Positions 9,060 to 17,360 are shown, counted from the first letter of the stretch. The stretch: DNA of 64,000 nucleotides from Mesorhizobium sp. WSM3860 (GCF_002294995.1 NZ_NSGF01000001.1:248001-312000), one strand, 5' to 3'. Program-made: numbers and translations. Notes: a model not told the origin generated them from the letters alone.

Positions 9060-9701
9060 TCAAAGCTCCGGCCGCTCGAAATCGCCGGTCTCCTTGTTCA
9101 TCACCCAGAGCTCGCCAGTCGAGATGTCGAACCAGGCGCCGTGCAGGGTAAGCCTGCCCTTGCCCTCGAGGATCGAGACGCAAGGGAAGGTCCTGAGATT
9201 GGCGATCGAATAGCGGATCGAGATGCGCTCCAGCGCCGTCTGGCGCTCGGTCGCCGTCATGAAGGTGCTGGACGACACGGTCTCGGCAGCCGGCGCGATA
9301 AGGCTCATCCATTTGCCGATGAAATCGCCGGGTGACAGCGGAGCAAAGTTGGTGTCGAGCGCGGCGCGGATGCCACCGCAGCGGCCATGGCCCATCACCA
9401 CGATGTTCTTCACCTTCAGGCTCTGCACGGCGAACTCGAGCGCGGCCGAGGTCGAGTGGAACTCGCCGTCCGGCTCATAGGGCGGCACGAGATTGCCGAC
9501 ATTGCGCAGCACGAAGAGCTCGCCTGGCCCGGCATCGAAGATCGCTTCGGGGGCCGAGCGGGAATCGCAGCAGGCGACGATCATGGTCTCGGGCGCCTGG
9601 CCCTCGCGCGCCAGCGAGCGGTAGCGGTCGCTTTCGGCGGGATAGCGGCCGCTCATGAAGTTGCGATAGCCAGTCAGCAGATGTTCGGGAAGGTGAGGCA
9701 T
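9060..9701 (-). CDS. Beta-class carbonic anhydrase
   Basis: 213 residues. It interconverts CO2 and bicarbonate. Zinc ligands Cys45, His105 and Cys108 are seen in CDSR (45-48) and HGRCGG (105-110), with the Asp46-Arg48 dyad that gates the metal. VGNLVPPYEPDG and the region after SAALEFAVQSL match plant/type-I-like bacterial enzymes. No signal peptide, so cytosolic. It is first in a two-gene unit with the secreted NTF2-like protein. The role is probably bicarbonate supply for carboxylases and pH control (inference). Confidence 0.95.
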   Translation of the reverse strand: MPHLPEHLLTGYRNFMSGRYPAESDRYRSLAREGQAPETMIVACCDSRSAPEAIFDAGPGELFVLRNVGNLVPPYEPDGEFHSTSAALEFAVQSLKVKNIVVMGHGRCGGIRAALDTNFAPLSPGDFIGKWMSLIAPAAETVSSSTFMTATERQTALERISIRYSIANLRTFPCVSILEGKGRLTLHGAWFDISTGELWVMNKETGDFERPEL

Positions 9702-9840
9702 GGGCGGCTAGAGCCTTTCCGAGGGTTTGGGGCGGCAGCTCGTTGCGATCGAGAAAGCCTCTAGCGGCAAAAGCCGGTCGCGGGCAATGCCGAATTGCGG
9801 ATGGCGGCGTCGCAAACGCGTGTGCGGGCCGCACCCATCG

Positions 9841-10608
9841 TTATGCCCAGATGGCGACCTGAAGGCCGAAGCGGTCGGTAAGCGGCGGATCGGGCGAGGG
9901 CCGCGCTTCGCCGCTTGCGATGCGGTCGGCGATCAGCATCATGGCCGCCGCGTCGAGGAAGTCGTCGCTGGCGGCACCTTTCGGCGGCGTCTGGTCGAGG
10001 AAGGCCTGGTCGTAGCCGTGCCGGCAAAGCAGCGCCTTGCGCTCCTCCATGCCGGCCGGGTTGATAGCGCCCTTGATCTTCTTGGGCAGCATCATCGCGG
10101 TGCCGCCGTTCAGCCGGCAGAAGGCGACTTCCGGATGCGATTCGAAGATGCGGCCGCGCAAGTCCGGTCGCGCGATCAACAGCTGGTCGATCTCGCGGAT
10201 CTTCGAAAAAATACCGAACGCCTGGATGGAGACGCCGCGCGGCGGATCGGAAGTCGTCATCGCCACCTCGCTTGCCCGCCGGTGACCCGCATACCAAGCC
10301 TCGACCGTGGTGAAGTTGCCGGTATCGGCGTAGAGCGCCGCGCGCGATGGTATGGCAAAGACGCTCGACTGCCGTGCTCCGAGCAGCGGCCGCACCAGTG
10401 CTTCCGGCCCGCGGCCGCCGCGGCTGGAAAAATCCGGCAAGCCGATCGGCATGTCGACGGCGATCGTGGCATCGGGCAGGGCGTGCAGCAGAGCCTCGAA
10501 AGTCGCGAAGACCGACGCCGATGGCGGCGCGCCAGGCTGGCGATGGACGGCGATCCAGCCGACCTTGCAGCCGTCGACGCCGGCCAGGACGCTGCCGCCT
10601 GGCTTCAC
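9841..10608 (-). CDS. DUF429 domain protein (RNase H-like fold)
   Basis: 255 residues from a GTG start at 10608 that overlaps the pdxY stop by 4 nt (GTGA); no closer ATG precedes the conserved N-terminus VLAGVDGCKVGWIAV. DUF429 proteins are predicted RNase H-like nucleases, and the Asp in GVDGCK together with VDMPIGLP (residues about 60-67) and SDDFLDA near the C-terminus would supply the acidic site. No substrate is established. Tight coupling to pyridoxal kinase suggests shared regulation, but a functional link is speculative. Confidence 0.82.
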   Translation of the reverse strand: MKPGGSVLAGVDGCKVGWIAVHRQPGAPPSASVFATFEALLHALPDATIAVDMPIGLPDFSSRGGRGPEALVRPLLGARQSSVFAIPSRAALYADTGNFTTVEAWYAGHRRASEVAMTTSDPPRGVSIQAFGIFSKIREIDQLLIARPDLRGRIFESHPEVAFCRLNGGTAMMLPKKIKGAINPAGMEERKALLCRHGYDQAFLDQTPPKGAASDDFLDAAAMMLIADRIASGEARPSPDPPLTDRFGLQVAIWA

Positions 10609-11489
10609 GCCCGCTTGTCCCGCCCGGGGTGGAGGAGATGGCGAAGCTGCACCATGGCCATCGGATGCGACAGGCTCTGCGCGTCGGTCTCGAGCTGCAG
10701 CTCGTCGCCGCCGCGTTTCGCCGTGCGCGCCAGAATCTCGTAGACGGCGGCGGTGGTCGACTGCAGCGCCTTGGCCGCCGGCTGGCCGGAAAGGATGCGG
10801 GCGAGATAGACGGCGGCAGTCAGGTCGCCCAACCCGTTCGGCGGCTTCTCGATCAGGCGGTGCTCGGCAAGCAGCGCCTGGCGGCCGTCGAGCAGGAAGT
10901 TGCCGGTGCCGCCCGCCATCATCGAGGGTGCCGAGGTGACCAGCATGGTCGAAGGGCCTGCGTGGAGCGCCGCCGCCGTCACCGACTTGATGTCCGGCAG
11001 CGGCGCCCCGGCCATCCATTCGAGCTCGTAGCGATTCGGCGTGGCGATGTCGGCAATCGGCATCAGCCTGTCGCGCAGCGCGACGGCCGTCGGTTCCGGC
11101 ACATAAAGCCCGCCCGAATCGCCCATCACCGGGTCGCAGACATAAAGGGCATTCGGCGTCCTCGCCTTGACGGCCGCAACCAGCGAAGCGACGGCCTCCG
11201 CCTGGCCGGCCTCACCGAGGTAGCCCGAGAGCACCGCGCTCACCTCGCCCAACCACGGCGCGCGCTCGAGATCGGCCAGCAGCGCCTTGAACTGGTCGAG
11301 CGGCGGCATGATGCGGGTGGCGCGGCTGTGGCCTGGGTGCCAGGGCAGGATGACGGTCGGCACCGCCCAGACCGGAAACCCCAGCGTCTCCAGCGCGAAT
11401 ACCGCGGCGCGGTTGCCGACCGAGCCGCGGGCGACATGGCTGGAGATGACGATGACCGCGCGCGGCGCGTCGGTTTTTTCAGCAATCAT
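10605..11489 (-). CDS. pdxY: Pyridoxal kinase
   Basis: A 294-residue ribokinase-superfamily enzyme that phosphorylates pyridoxal to PLP in the salvage pathway. SSHVARGSVGNRAA near the N-terminus is the family's substrate-binding signature, CDPVMGDSGGLYVPE forms the central ATP site, and GLGDLTAA is the anion-hole/catalytic-Asp motif (GxGD). Length is as expected (about 287). PdxK cannot be excluded, but the short N-terminus fits PdxY. It starts 12 nt after the stop of the small membrane protein and is translationally coupled to the DUF429 gene. Confidence 0.92.
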   Translation of the reverse strand: MIAEKTDAPRAVIVISSHVARGSVGNRAAVFALETLGFPVWAVPTVILPWHPGHSRATRIMPPLDQFKALLADLERAPWLGEVSAVLSGYLGEAGQAEAVASLVAAVKARTPNALYVCDPVMGDSGGLYVPEPTAVALRDRLMPIADIATPNRYELEWMAGAPLPDIKSVTAAALHAGPSTMLVTSAPSMMAGGTGNFLLDGRQALLAEHRLIEKPPNGLGDLTAAVYLARILSGQPAAKALQSTTAAVYEILARTAKRGGDELQLETDAQSLSHPMAMVQLRHLLHPGRDKRA

Positions 11490-11501
11490 GGAGTTCGCTT
11501 C

Positions 11502-11759
11502 CTAGCCACCCTGCGTGGCGGCATACACCAGCCAGACCAACAGCCCAATGGCGATGATGAGGCCGAGCGTTCGGCCAATGCGGGTGCCCCAAACTTCGAT
11601 CGGATCGGAGCGGTCGGCATCCGCTGCGGTCACGTGGTCGCGTGCGTCCTTCGCGGTGCGGGCGACGAAGGATGCGCCGCCCGGCGTCGTTTCGCGCGCC
11701 ACGCGCTCGAGGATGCGGCGCGATTCCTTCTCTTCCTCGTCGTCCCGGCGCTGCGCCAT
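11502..11759 (-). CDS. Small single-pass membrane protein, unknown function
   Basis: 85 residues. The start at 11759 has a good site (GGAAGGGA 9 nt upstream on the minus strand). The N-terminal half is charged and helical, with Arg/Glu-rich MAQRRDDEEEKESRRILERV. The C-terminal IGRTLGLIIAIGLLVWLVYA (61-80) is one transmembrane helix, so the bulk should be cytoplasmic. It is the first gene of a minus-strand run with pdxY and DUF429 and is divergent from lemA. I do not recognise a family. Confidence 0.75.
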   Translation of the reverse strand: MAQRRDDEEEKESRRILERVARETTPGGASFVARTAKDARDHVTAADADRSDPIEVWGTRIGRTLGLIIAIGLLVWLVYAATQGG

Positions 11760-11913
11760 GGCAAATGTCCCTTCCAGCACGGAGCTTAGCCTGTCCGGGC
11801 ACGCATTCACAGAGGCTCGCGCCGCAGACCAGAGCGCTGCCACGACCGGGTCATTTTCTTGCGCACGGATTGTGGTAATGCTTCGCACGCAACGTCTGTC
11901 GAGGGGACCAATC

Positions 11914-12552
11914 ATGTTAGCCGAGCGCCTTCTTCCACCGTCCGCTTTCCGCAATTTGCAGGCCTTGCTGATGATGGCCTTCGTGCTGCCGCTGCTTGCC
12001 GGCTGCGGCTATAACACCATCCCGACGGCGGAGGAGAATGCCAGGGCGGCCTGGAGCGAGGTGCTCAACCAGTATCAGCGCCGCGCCGACCTGATCCCGA
12101 ACCTGGTCGAGACGGTGAAGGGCTATGCCTCGCACGAGAAGGACACGCTCGACGCGGTCGTCCAGGCGCGAGCCAGGGCGACGCAGATCACGGTGACGCC
12201 GGAGACGCTGAAGGATCCGGAAGCCCTCAAAAAATTCCAGGATGCCCAGGCCGGGCTGACGGGCGCGCTGTCGCGGTTGATCGCGGTCTCGGAAAACTAT
12301 CCCGACCTCAAGGCCAACCAGAATTTCCTCGCGCTGCAGGCACAGCTCGAGGGCACCGAGAACCGCATCGCGGTGGCGCGTCGCGACTACATCCAGGCGG
12401 TCAGGGAGTACAATCTGACGCTGAGGACCTTCCCGTCGGTGCTGTGGGCGACATTCTGGTTCCGCGGCAACGAGCCGTTTGCGAACTTCACCGTCGAGGA
12501 AGACAAGATGCAGGTGCCGAAGGTGGATTTCGGCACGAAGCAGGGCGGGTGA
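11914..12552 (+). CDS. LemA family protein, predicted lipoprotein
   Basis: 212 residues. The start at 11914 follows GAGGGGA. The hydrophobic leader ends in a lipobox, LLAGC, so the mature protein would be a lipid-anchored helical bundle facing the periplasm. NTIPTAEENARAAWSEVLNQ, YQRRADLIPNLVETVKGYA and NFLALQAQLEGTENRIAVAR are the diagnostic LemA segments. LemA genes are typically followed by TPM-domain membrane proteins, as here. A role in envelope homeostasis is suspected for the pair, but the mechanism is unknown. Confidence 0.92.
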   Translation: MLAERLLPPSAFRNLQALLMMAFVLPLLAGCGYNTIPTAEENARAAWSEVLNQYQRRADLIPNLVETVKGYASHEKDTLDAVVQARARATQITVTPETLKDPEALKKFQDAQAGLTGALSRLIAVSENYPDLKANQNFLALQAQLEGTENRIAVARRDYIQAVREYNLTLRTFPSVLWATFWFRGNEPFANFTVEEDKMQVPKVDFGTKQGG

Positions 12553-12597
12553 GCCCTCTGGGTCTACCGAGCTTACAAGCCTTGAGTTCCGTCGCAC

Positions 12598-12749
12598 CCC
12601 CCTCTGGCCTGCCGGCCATCTCCCCCGCAAGGGGGGAGATCGGCAGTTTCATTGACGGCGCCTCTCCTGCGACGTGGGCGATTGGCGAAGGCCAAGGCGA
12701 CGTCCAATCTCCCCCCTTGCGGGGGAGATGGCCGGCAGGCCAGAGGGGG
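12598..12749. repeat. RIME-like palindromic repeat, copy 2 (43-bp perfect arms)
   Basis: The arms 12598-12640 and 12707-12749 are perfect reverse complements over 43 bp, beginning CCCCCTCTGGCCTGCCGGCC, around a 66-nt spacer. Each arm also contains a smaller CTCCCCC..GGGGGAG hairpin. It matches the repeat at 6313-6484 through both arms. It sits between lemA and the first TPM gene, and its right edge touches the ATG of that gene, so any lemA-TPM transcript carries a very stable hairpin right over the initiation region. Confidence 0.92.
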
Positions 12750-13565
12750 ATGTGCCGGAGCGCCTTCGTCGGCGTTTTGCTAGCGCTTCTCCTCCTCCCC
12801 CTCGCTGCCCCTGCCGCCGACCTGCCCCCGCTCACCGGCCGTGTGGTCGACAATGCCGGCATTATCGATGCCGGCACGCGCGCTGCGTTGACCCAGAAAC
12901 TCGCCGATTTCGAGAAGAAAGGCTCCGACCAGATCGTCGTCGCGACCATCCCCACCCTCGGCGGCGAGGAGATCGAGCCCTACGCCAACCGGCTGTTCCG
13001 CTTCTGGAAGCTCGGCCAGGCCAAAGAGAACAATGGTGTCCTTCTCCTGGTTGCGCCGAACGATCGCAAGATGCGCATCGAGGTCGGCTATGGGCTGGAA
13101 GGCACGCTGACCGACCTGCACACCAAGCTGATCATCGAGAACGACATGGTGCCGGCCTTCCGCGCCGGGGACTTCTCCGGCGGCATCCGCAAGGCCGTCG
13201 ACGACATGATCATGGTGCTGGAGGGCAATCCGGAGGAGCTCGAGGCGCGCGGCAAGCGCAACGAGCAGGCGCCGTTCAACTCCGACGACCTGTTCTTCGC
13301 CATCTTCATCACCATCTGGGTGCTGATCTTCTTCGGCAGCATCGCGCTGACGGTGCTGCCGCCGATCTTCGGCCAGAAGATCGGGCCCGGCCGCTACCGC
13401 TGGCTCGGCATGACCTTCGAGCCCAGCCGGCGATCCTCCGGCGGATGGTCGTCCGGTGGCGGCTGGTCGTCGGGCGGCGGAGGCTGGTCCTCCGGGGGCG
13501 GTGGTGGCGGATTTTCCGGCGGCGGCGGTTCGTCGGGCGGCGGCGGCTCTTCGGGGAGCTGGTGA
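12750..13565 (+). CDS. TPM-domain membrane protein with Gly/Ser-rich tail (YgcG-like)
   Basis: 271 residues from the ATG at 12750, the only in-frame ATG before the signal sequence FVGVLLALLLLPLAAPAADL. The preceding bases AGAGGGGG belong to the repeat arm and touch the ATG, so the ribosome site is non-standard. The TPM domain (about 27-160) starts LTGRVVDNAGIID and contains NNGVLLLVAPNDRKMRIEVGYGLEG. One transmembrane helix follows (FAIFITIWVLIFFGSIALTVL, about 180-200). The last 45 residues are almost entirely Gly, Ser and Trp. Partner of LemA and of the second TPM gene 6 nt downstream. Function unproven. Confidence 0.88.
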   Translation: MCRSAFVGVLLALLLLPLAAPAADLPPLTGRVVDNAGIIDAGTRAALTQKLADFEKKGSDQIVVATIPTLGGEEIEPYANRLFRFWKLGQAKENNGVLLLVAPNDRKMRIEVGYGLEGTLTDLHTKLIIENDMVPAFRAGDFSGGIRKAVDDMIMVLEGNPEELEARGKRNEQAPFNSDDLFFAIFITIWVLIFFGSIALTVLPPIFGQKIGPGRYRWLGMTFEPSRRSSGGWSSGGGWSSGGGGWSSGGGGGGFSGGGGSSGGGGSSGSW

Positions 13566-13571
13566 GGGACC

Positions 13572-14210
13572 ATGGCAACGCGACCGATCGGCCCCGAGGA
13601 CCATGACCGCATCGCCGAGGCGATCCGTGCTGCGGAAGCCAGGACCGACGGCGAGATATACTGCGTCGTCGCGCGGTCCAGCGACAGCTATTTCTTCCCA
13701 GCTGCTTTCCTGGCGACGATCGGCATGCTCGTCGCCAGTCTCATCGTCGCCTGCGGCCTTGAGGCGTGGTGGCTGACGATACGGCTGCCGCATTTTGTGT
13801 TGGCCGAGCTGCTGGCGCTGGCCTCGATGCTCGCCCTGCTGTGGCTGTGGCCCGGCTTGCGCATTCACCTCGTGCCGAAACGGCTGCGCTACCAGGCGGC
13901 GCATGCCAATGGGATGAAGCAATTCCTCGCCCGCAACGTCCACCGCACCCAGGCGAGGACGGGCGTGCTGATCTTCGTTTCCATCGCCGAGCGCTATGCC
14001 GAGGTCGTTGCCGACAGCGGCATCGATGCTAAGGTCGGCCAGCATGTCTGGGACGGCGTGGTGCGGGACCTCACAAACCACGCCGGCGACGACCGACTCG
14101 CCGACGGTTTCGCCAAGGCGATCGAATCGGTCGGCGCGGTGCTCGCCGAGCATTTTCCGGTCACCGCCGGCGACAGCAATGAATTGGATGACCATCTCGT
14201 CGAGATCTGA
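13572..14210 (+). CDS. Second TPM-domain membrane protein
   Basis: 212 residues, 6 nt after the first TPM gene. The order differs from its neighbour: an N-terminal fragment DHDRIAEAIRAAEARTDGEIYCVVA starts a TPM domain that is interrupted by two hydrophobic helices (FLATIGMLVASLIVACGLEAW and LAELLALASMLALLWLW, about 48-97). The TPM core resumes at RTQARTGVLIFVSIAERYAEVVAD. There is no signal peptide. This split-TPM type usually accompanies LemA and YgcG-like genes in alphaproteobacteria, suggesting a three-protein envelope complex (inference). Confidence 0.86.
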   Translation: MATRPIGPEDHDRIAEAIRAAEARTDGEIYCVVARSSDSYFFPAAFLATIGMLVASLIVACGLEAWWLTIRLPHFVLAELLALASMLALLWLWPGLRIHLVPKRLRYQAAHANGMKQFLARNVHRTQARTGVLIFVSIAERYAEVVADSGIDAKVGQHVWDGVVRDLTNHAGDDRLADGFAKAIESVGAVLAEHFPVTAGDSNELDDHLVEI

Positions 14211-14359
14211 CGGAACTGGCTGAAAATCTGCTCTGCCGGGGACGGGTGAGGGCTGGTTTTCGGCGCCTCCGATGCCCCCAAGCTCAATTGTGTGAAAGCG
14301 CGGGCGCGACAGCGCGGACTCTTTGCAGTCGGGCCAAGCGGGTTTATGATTAACAAATC

Positions 14360-14866
14360 ATGAAGACGTTGACGATCGACATCCGGAAAGCCGACCCTCG
14401 CGATGCAATGGCCATCGCGGACGTGCACCAGGAGGCATGGCGCGGCGCCTACTCCGGCATTATCCCGCACCGCACGCTGACGGCCATGATCAACCGCCGC
14501 GGCCCTGACTGGTGGGCGAACGCGATTCGCAAGGCGGCAACCGTGCTGGTGGTCGAGATCGGCGGCACGATCGCCGGCTATGCCACGATCGGCAGGAACC
14601 GCGCCCGCGAGCTCAGGCAGCAGGGCGAGATCTACGAGCTTTACCTGCGTCCGGAATATCAGGGCATCGGCCTTGGCAGCAGGCTGTTCAAGGCGGCACG
14701 GACGCGCCTTGCCGACCACGGCCTCAAAGGCCTGGTAGTATGGGCGCTGGAAGACAATTACAACGCGCTGTCATTCTATGCCGGCAACGGCGGCCGCGAC
14801 GTTGCCGAAGGCGTCGAGGTCTTCGAGCAGAAGGCGCTGAAGAAGGTCGCTTTCGTCTGGGAATGA
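14360..14866 (+). CDS. GNAT family N-acetyltransferase
   Basis: 168 residues. The acetyl-CoA binding motif A is LYLRPEYQGIGLGSRLFKAA (core Q-G-I-G-L-G), followed by LVVWALEDNYNALSFYAGNGG, the usual Asn/Tyr region of motif B. IRKADPRDAMAIADVHQEAWRGAY at the N-terminus is typical of the RimI-like branch. Cytosolic and probably monocistronic; a palindromic repeat follows 10 nt after the stop. The acceptor substrate cannot be predicted. Confidence 0.9.
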   Translation: MKTLTIDIRKADPRDAMAIADVHQEAWRGAYSGIIPHRTLTAMINRRGPDWWANAIRKAATVLVVEIGGTIAGYATIGRNRARELRQQGEIYELYLRPEYQGIGLGSRLFKAARTRLADHGLKGLVVWALEDNYNALSFYAGNGGRDVAEGVEVFEQKALKKVAFVWE

Positions 14867-14875
14867 AGGCCGCAA

Positions 14876-14968
14876 CTTAAAACGTGTTGCGGTGACGCGC
14901 TTCAAGTCTTTGTTTGATGCATATCGTTCGCCCAAAACCGCCGCGCAGTTTTGGGCGACATGCATTGG
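14876..14968. repeat. Interspersed palindrome (GCATGTCG-type), copy 1
   Basis: The core inverted repeat CGCCCAAAAC / GTTTTGGGCG (10 bp perfect, loop CGCCGCGCA) is flanked by ATGCATATCGTT and CGACATGCAT. The same arrangement, including the loop CGCCGCNCA, recurs at 38128-38232. It lies between the GNAT and pyrophosphatase genes and may double as a terminator for the former. Confidence 0.75.
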
Positions 14969-15081
14969 GTTACAATCCATCACAAACTGTGCGCTTCCAT
15001 TAGCGTCCAGTGCTATTCGCCGCATTGCACCATGAAGCGCCGCCCGCTATCGATCTCACAAATCGAGAGAGGGATTTGAGC

Positions 15082-15615
15082 ATGCGCATCGAAGCCGTAT
15101 CGGCAGGGAAGAACCCGCCCGAGGACATCAACGTCATCATAGAGGTGCCGATCGGCGGCGAGCCGATCAAGTATGAGATGGACAAGGAGGCCGGCACGCT
15201 GTTCGTCGACCGCTTCCTCCACACCTCGATGCGCTATCCCGGCAATTACGGCTTCGTGCCGCACACTTTGTCGGGCGACGGCGACCCGATCGACGTGCTC
15301 GTCTGCAACACGCGTGCGCTGGTGCCGGGCTGCGTCATCAATGTGCGGCCGATCGGCGTCTTGATCATGGAAGACAATGCCGGCCAGGACGAGAAGGTGA
15401 TCGCGGTCCCCTCGCCGAAGCTGACGCTGCGCTACGAGAACGTCACCGAATACACGCACCTGCCGGAAATCACCCGCCAGCAGGTGCAGCACTTCTTCGA
15501 GCATTATAAGGATCTCGAACCCGGCAAATGGGTCAAGATCGAGGGCTGGCACGATTCCGAATATGCCAAGAAGATGATCGTCGAGGCGATCGAACGAGCG
15601 AAGGCCAGCAAGTAA
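15082..15615 (+). CDS. ppa: Inorganic pyrophosphatase
   Basis: A 177-residue family I soluble pyrophosphatase, hydrolysing PPi from biosynthetic reactions with Mg2+. Active-site residues are visible: Lys30 and Glu32 in IKYEMDK, Arg44, Tyr56 in YPGNYGFVP, and the signature DGDPIDVLV (66-74) with Asp66, Asp68 and Asp71. The start at 15082 follows GAGAGAGGGA at normal spacing; the frame is open 24 codons further upstream, but the family length (about 175) supports 15082. Its stop abuts the stop of the convergent gene. Confidence 0.97.
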   Translation: MRIEAVSAGKNPPEDINVIIEVPIGGEPIKYEMDKEAGTLFVDRFLHTSMRYPGNYGFVPHTLSGDGDPIDVLVCNTRALVPGCVINVRPIGVLIMEDNAGQDEKVIAVPSPKLTLRYENVTEYTHLPEITRQQVQHFFEHYKDLEPGKWVKIEGWHDSEYAKKMIVEAIERAKASK

Positions 15616-16206
15616 TCAGTTATCCACCCGGCCGAAGTCGGGGACGTTGCCGATCACTTCGCGCTTGTCCTTGCCGCAAGCAAAACCCTTCGCCTTTTCG
15701 TCGGCGAGCTTGCGGGCCTGGTCATTGGCCTGAGGGTTGCCGGTGGCGAGCACGAGCCCGACTGTGCAGCCCTCATGCTCTTCAGGCTGCGCGACCTTGG
15801 CGACGACCAGCACCTCGGTCGGCTTGTCTTCGTTTTCGGGATTGCTGATCTCGCGACGATGAATGACGGCGAAGGGCGCCGCCTTGTCGCCATTGGTTTC
15901 GATACGCCACTCGACCTTCGGACCCGCGGTGTTGAGCCCGGAGAAACTCTCCCAGACGGCGGTCATGTCGTCGGAGGGAAAGCCGTAATAAACGGACTCG
16001 CGAGCGTCGTCGTAGCCGATCAGCACTGGATAGCCGCGATAGCCGGCGCAGGCGAGGCTCGCCCAGTCGCCGTCGCCTTCTTCCGATAGCGCGTAGGTTA
16101 CGCAGTCCTTCTTCCAGTCGAGATCGGTGTAGGCGCTGGAAATGTCGCCGGCCTGAGCCGCCTGGCAGAGACCGGCGAGGGCAAGCGGGATTAGAAGCGC
16201 ACGCAT
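15616..16206 (-). CDS. Secreted protein of unknown function
   Basis: 196 residues from 16206, preceded on the minus strand by AAAGGGGA. The signal peptide MRALLIPLALAGLCQAAQAG is cleaved probably at AQA-G. The mature protein has four Cys (in KDCVTYAL, SLACAGY, HEGCTVGL and KGFACGKD), consistent with two periplasmic disulfides. SSAYTDLDWKKDC, and the segment around VLIGYDDARESVYYGFPSDD, resemble proteins found widely in Rhizobiales without assigned function. The stop is immediately adjacent to that of ppa, with no spacer. Confidence 0.78.
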   Translation of the reverse strand: MRALLIPLALAGLCQAAQAGDISSAYTDLDWKKDCVTYALSEEGDGDWASLACAGYRGYPVLIGYDDARESVYYGFPSDDMTAVWESFSGLNTAGPKVEWRIETNGDKAAPFAVIHRREISNPENEDKPTEVLVVAKVAQPEEHEGCTVGLVLATGNPQANDQARKLADEKAKGFACGKDKREVIGNVPDFGRVDN

Positions 16207-16232
16207 GACGGACCATCCCCTTTGAACCGTTC

Positions 16233-16685
16233 CTAATTCGCCCGAAGCCTCGCAAAAAAATACAGGGCGTACAACGCGGAAAACAAAGCGGATGCGAGGA
16301 ATGCTTGATAGTCCATCCAGCAGATTGCGAGCAGTGACAGCCAAGCGGCAAGCAGGACCAACGGGACAAAAACGTCCAGATATAAAAACACCAAAGCGAC
16401 CGTACATATTGATGCCGTCAGAATGCTTGCCGTTGGGCTGGTGTTGTGTGCCTTGCCAATGAAGTAATTCGCAACCGACGAGATCAGAAACAGGAAAAGT
16501 ACTCTGCGCAGCACTGCTTCCTTGACCGCGAACTCGTTTAGGTTGAGGACCGTGACAACGTCTTTCTTCTCTTGCTCGCTGATAATCCCCCGATTGCCCT
16601 GCCTCACATAGTGGATCAGGAACATCTTCTTGAGATCGTCCACGAGCGTCTGGGCAAGGTTCAAATCGCTACCGTCAATTCGCAA
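16233..16685 (-). CDS. Hypothetical multi-pass membrane protein, low-GC
   Basis: 150 residues from a TTG at 16685; no ATG or GTG occurs in frame between here and the upstream stop near 16750. The first 60 residues are soluble (MRIDGSDLNLAQTLVDDLKK, then ISEQEKKDVVTVLNLNEFAVK). Then come three or four hydrophobic segments (VLFLFLISSVANYFI, ILTASICTVALVFLYLDV, FVPLVLLAAWLSLLAICW, ALFSALYALYFF). Base composition is visibly more AT-rich than flanking genes, suggesting recent acquisition. It sits 47 nt after the tetR stop on the same strand. No family recognised. Confidence 0.62.
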   Translation of the reverse strand: MRIDGSDLNLAQTLVDDLKKMFLIHYVRQGNRGIISEQEKKDVVTVLNLNEFAVKEAVLRRVLFLFLISSVANYFIGKAHNTSPTASILTASICTVALVFLYLDVFVPLVLLAAWLSLLAICWMDYQAFLASALFSALYALYFFARLRAN

Positions 16686-16732
16686 CCGCTCATCAACTGG
16701 ACAGTGCTTGCGGCTGGGGTCGATTACAAGGC

Positions 16733-17347
16733 CTAGTTCAAGCTGGCTTCAATCAGCAGATCGGCGTTACGGGCGACCGATGCCGCCGGTCCGCCGAGGC
16801 CGAACAATTGGCCGCTGATATAGGCGCCCTCGATCAGCAGCAGCAGCCCGTCTCCGAGAGTGTCGGCGTCGGCCGCGCCCATCGCCGCCGCCATGGCGCG
16901 CAGGCGCCGGCGCAATTCCTGCTTGTTGTTCTCGCTGACGACCCGCGCAGGATGGCCGTGCTCGGGATATTCGACCGCCGCATTGGTCATGCCGCATCCG
17001 CGATAGTCCGGCCGCTGCGTGCGTTTGCCGACGCGGGTGAGGAAAGCGATGATCTGCGCGCGCGGATTGCCAGGATGCGCGTCCACGGCCTCGTCGAACC
17101 GCTGCCAGAATTCGAGGTCGTACTTGCGCAGATAGGAAGCGGCGAGTTCGTCCTTGGACGGGAAGGTCCGGTACAGGCTGGGCTTGGTGACGCCGGCGCG
17201 CCTGACGATCTCGTCGACGCCGATCGCCCGGATGCCTTCACGATAGAACAGGTCGCGCGCCACGTCGAGGATCTTGTCGGCAGCCTTCGGCGCCGGCGCC
17301 GTGCCGGCTCCGCTAATCGACGCTTCAATTTTATTGTCCGATGGCAT
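16733..17347 (-). CDS. TetR family transcriptional regulator
   Basis: 204 residues. The N-terminal helix-turn-helix runs from AADKILDVARDLFYREGIR through VDEIVRRAGVTKPSLYRTFPSKDEL (about 22-66), the canonical TetR pattern. The C-terminal ligand/dimer domain includes RGCGMTNAAVEYPEHGHP, common in regulators of efflux or detoxification genes. It is divergent from an MFS gene, and the shared intergenic region carries a perfect 19-bp inverted repeat. Most likely it represses both itself and the transporter until an effector binds. Confidence 0.94.
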   Translation of the reverse strand: MPSDNKIEASISGAGTAPAPKAADKILDVARDLFYREGIRAIGVDEIVRRAGVTKPSLYRTFPSKDELAASYLRKYDLEFWQRFDEAVDAHPGNPRAQIIAFLTRVGKRTQRPDYRGCGMTNAAVEYPEHGHPARVVSENNKQELRRRLRAMAAAMGAADADTLGDGLLLLIEGAYISGQLFGLGGPAASVARNADLLIEASLN

Positions 17348-17360
17348 TCAACAAACTCGC

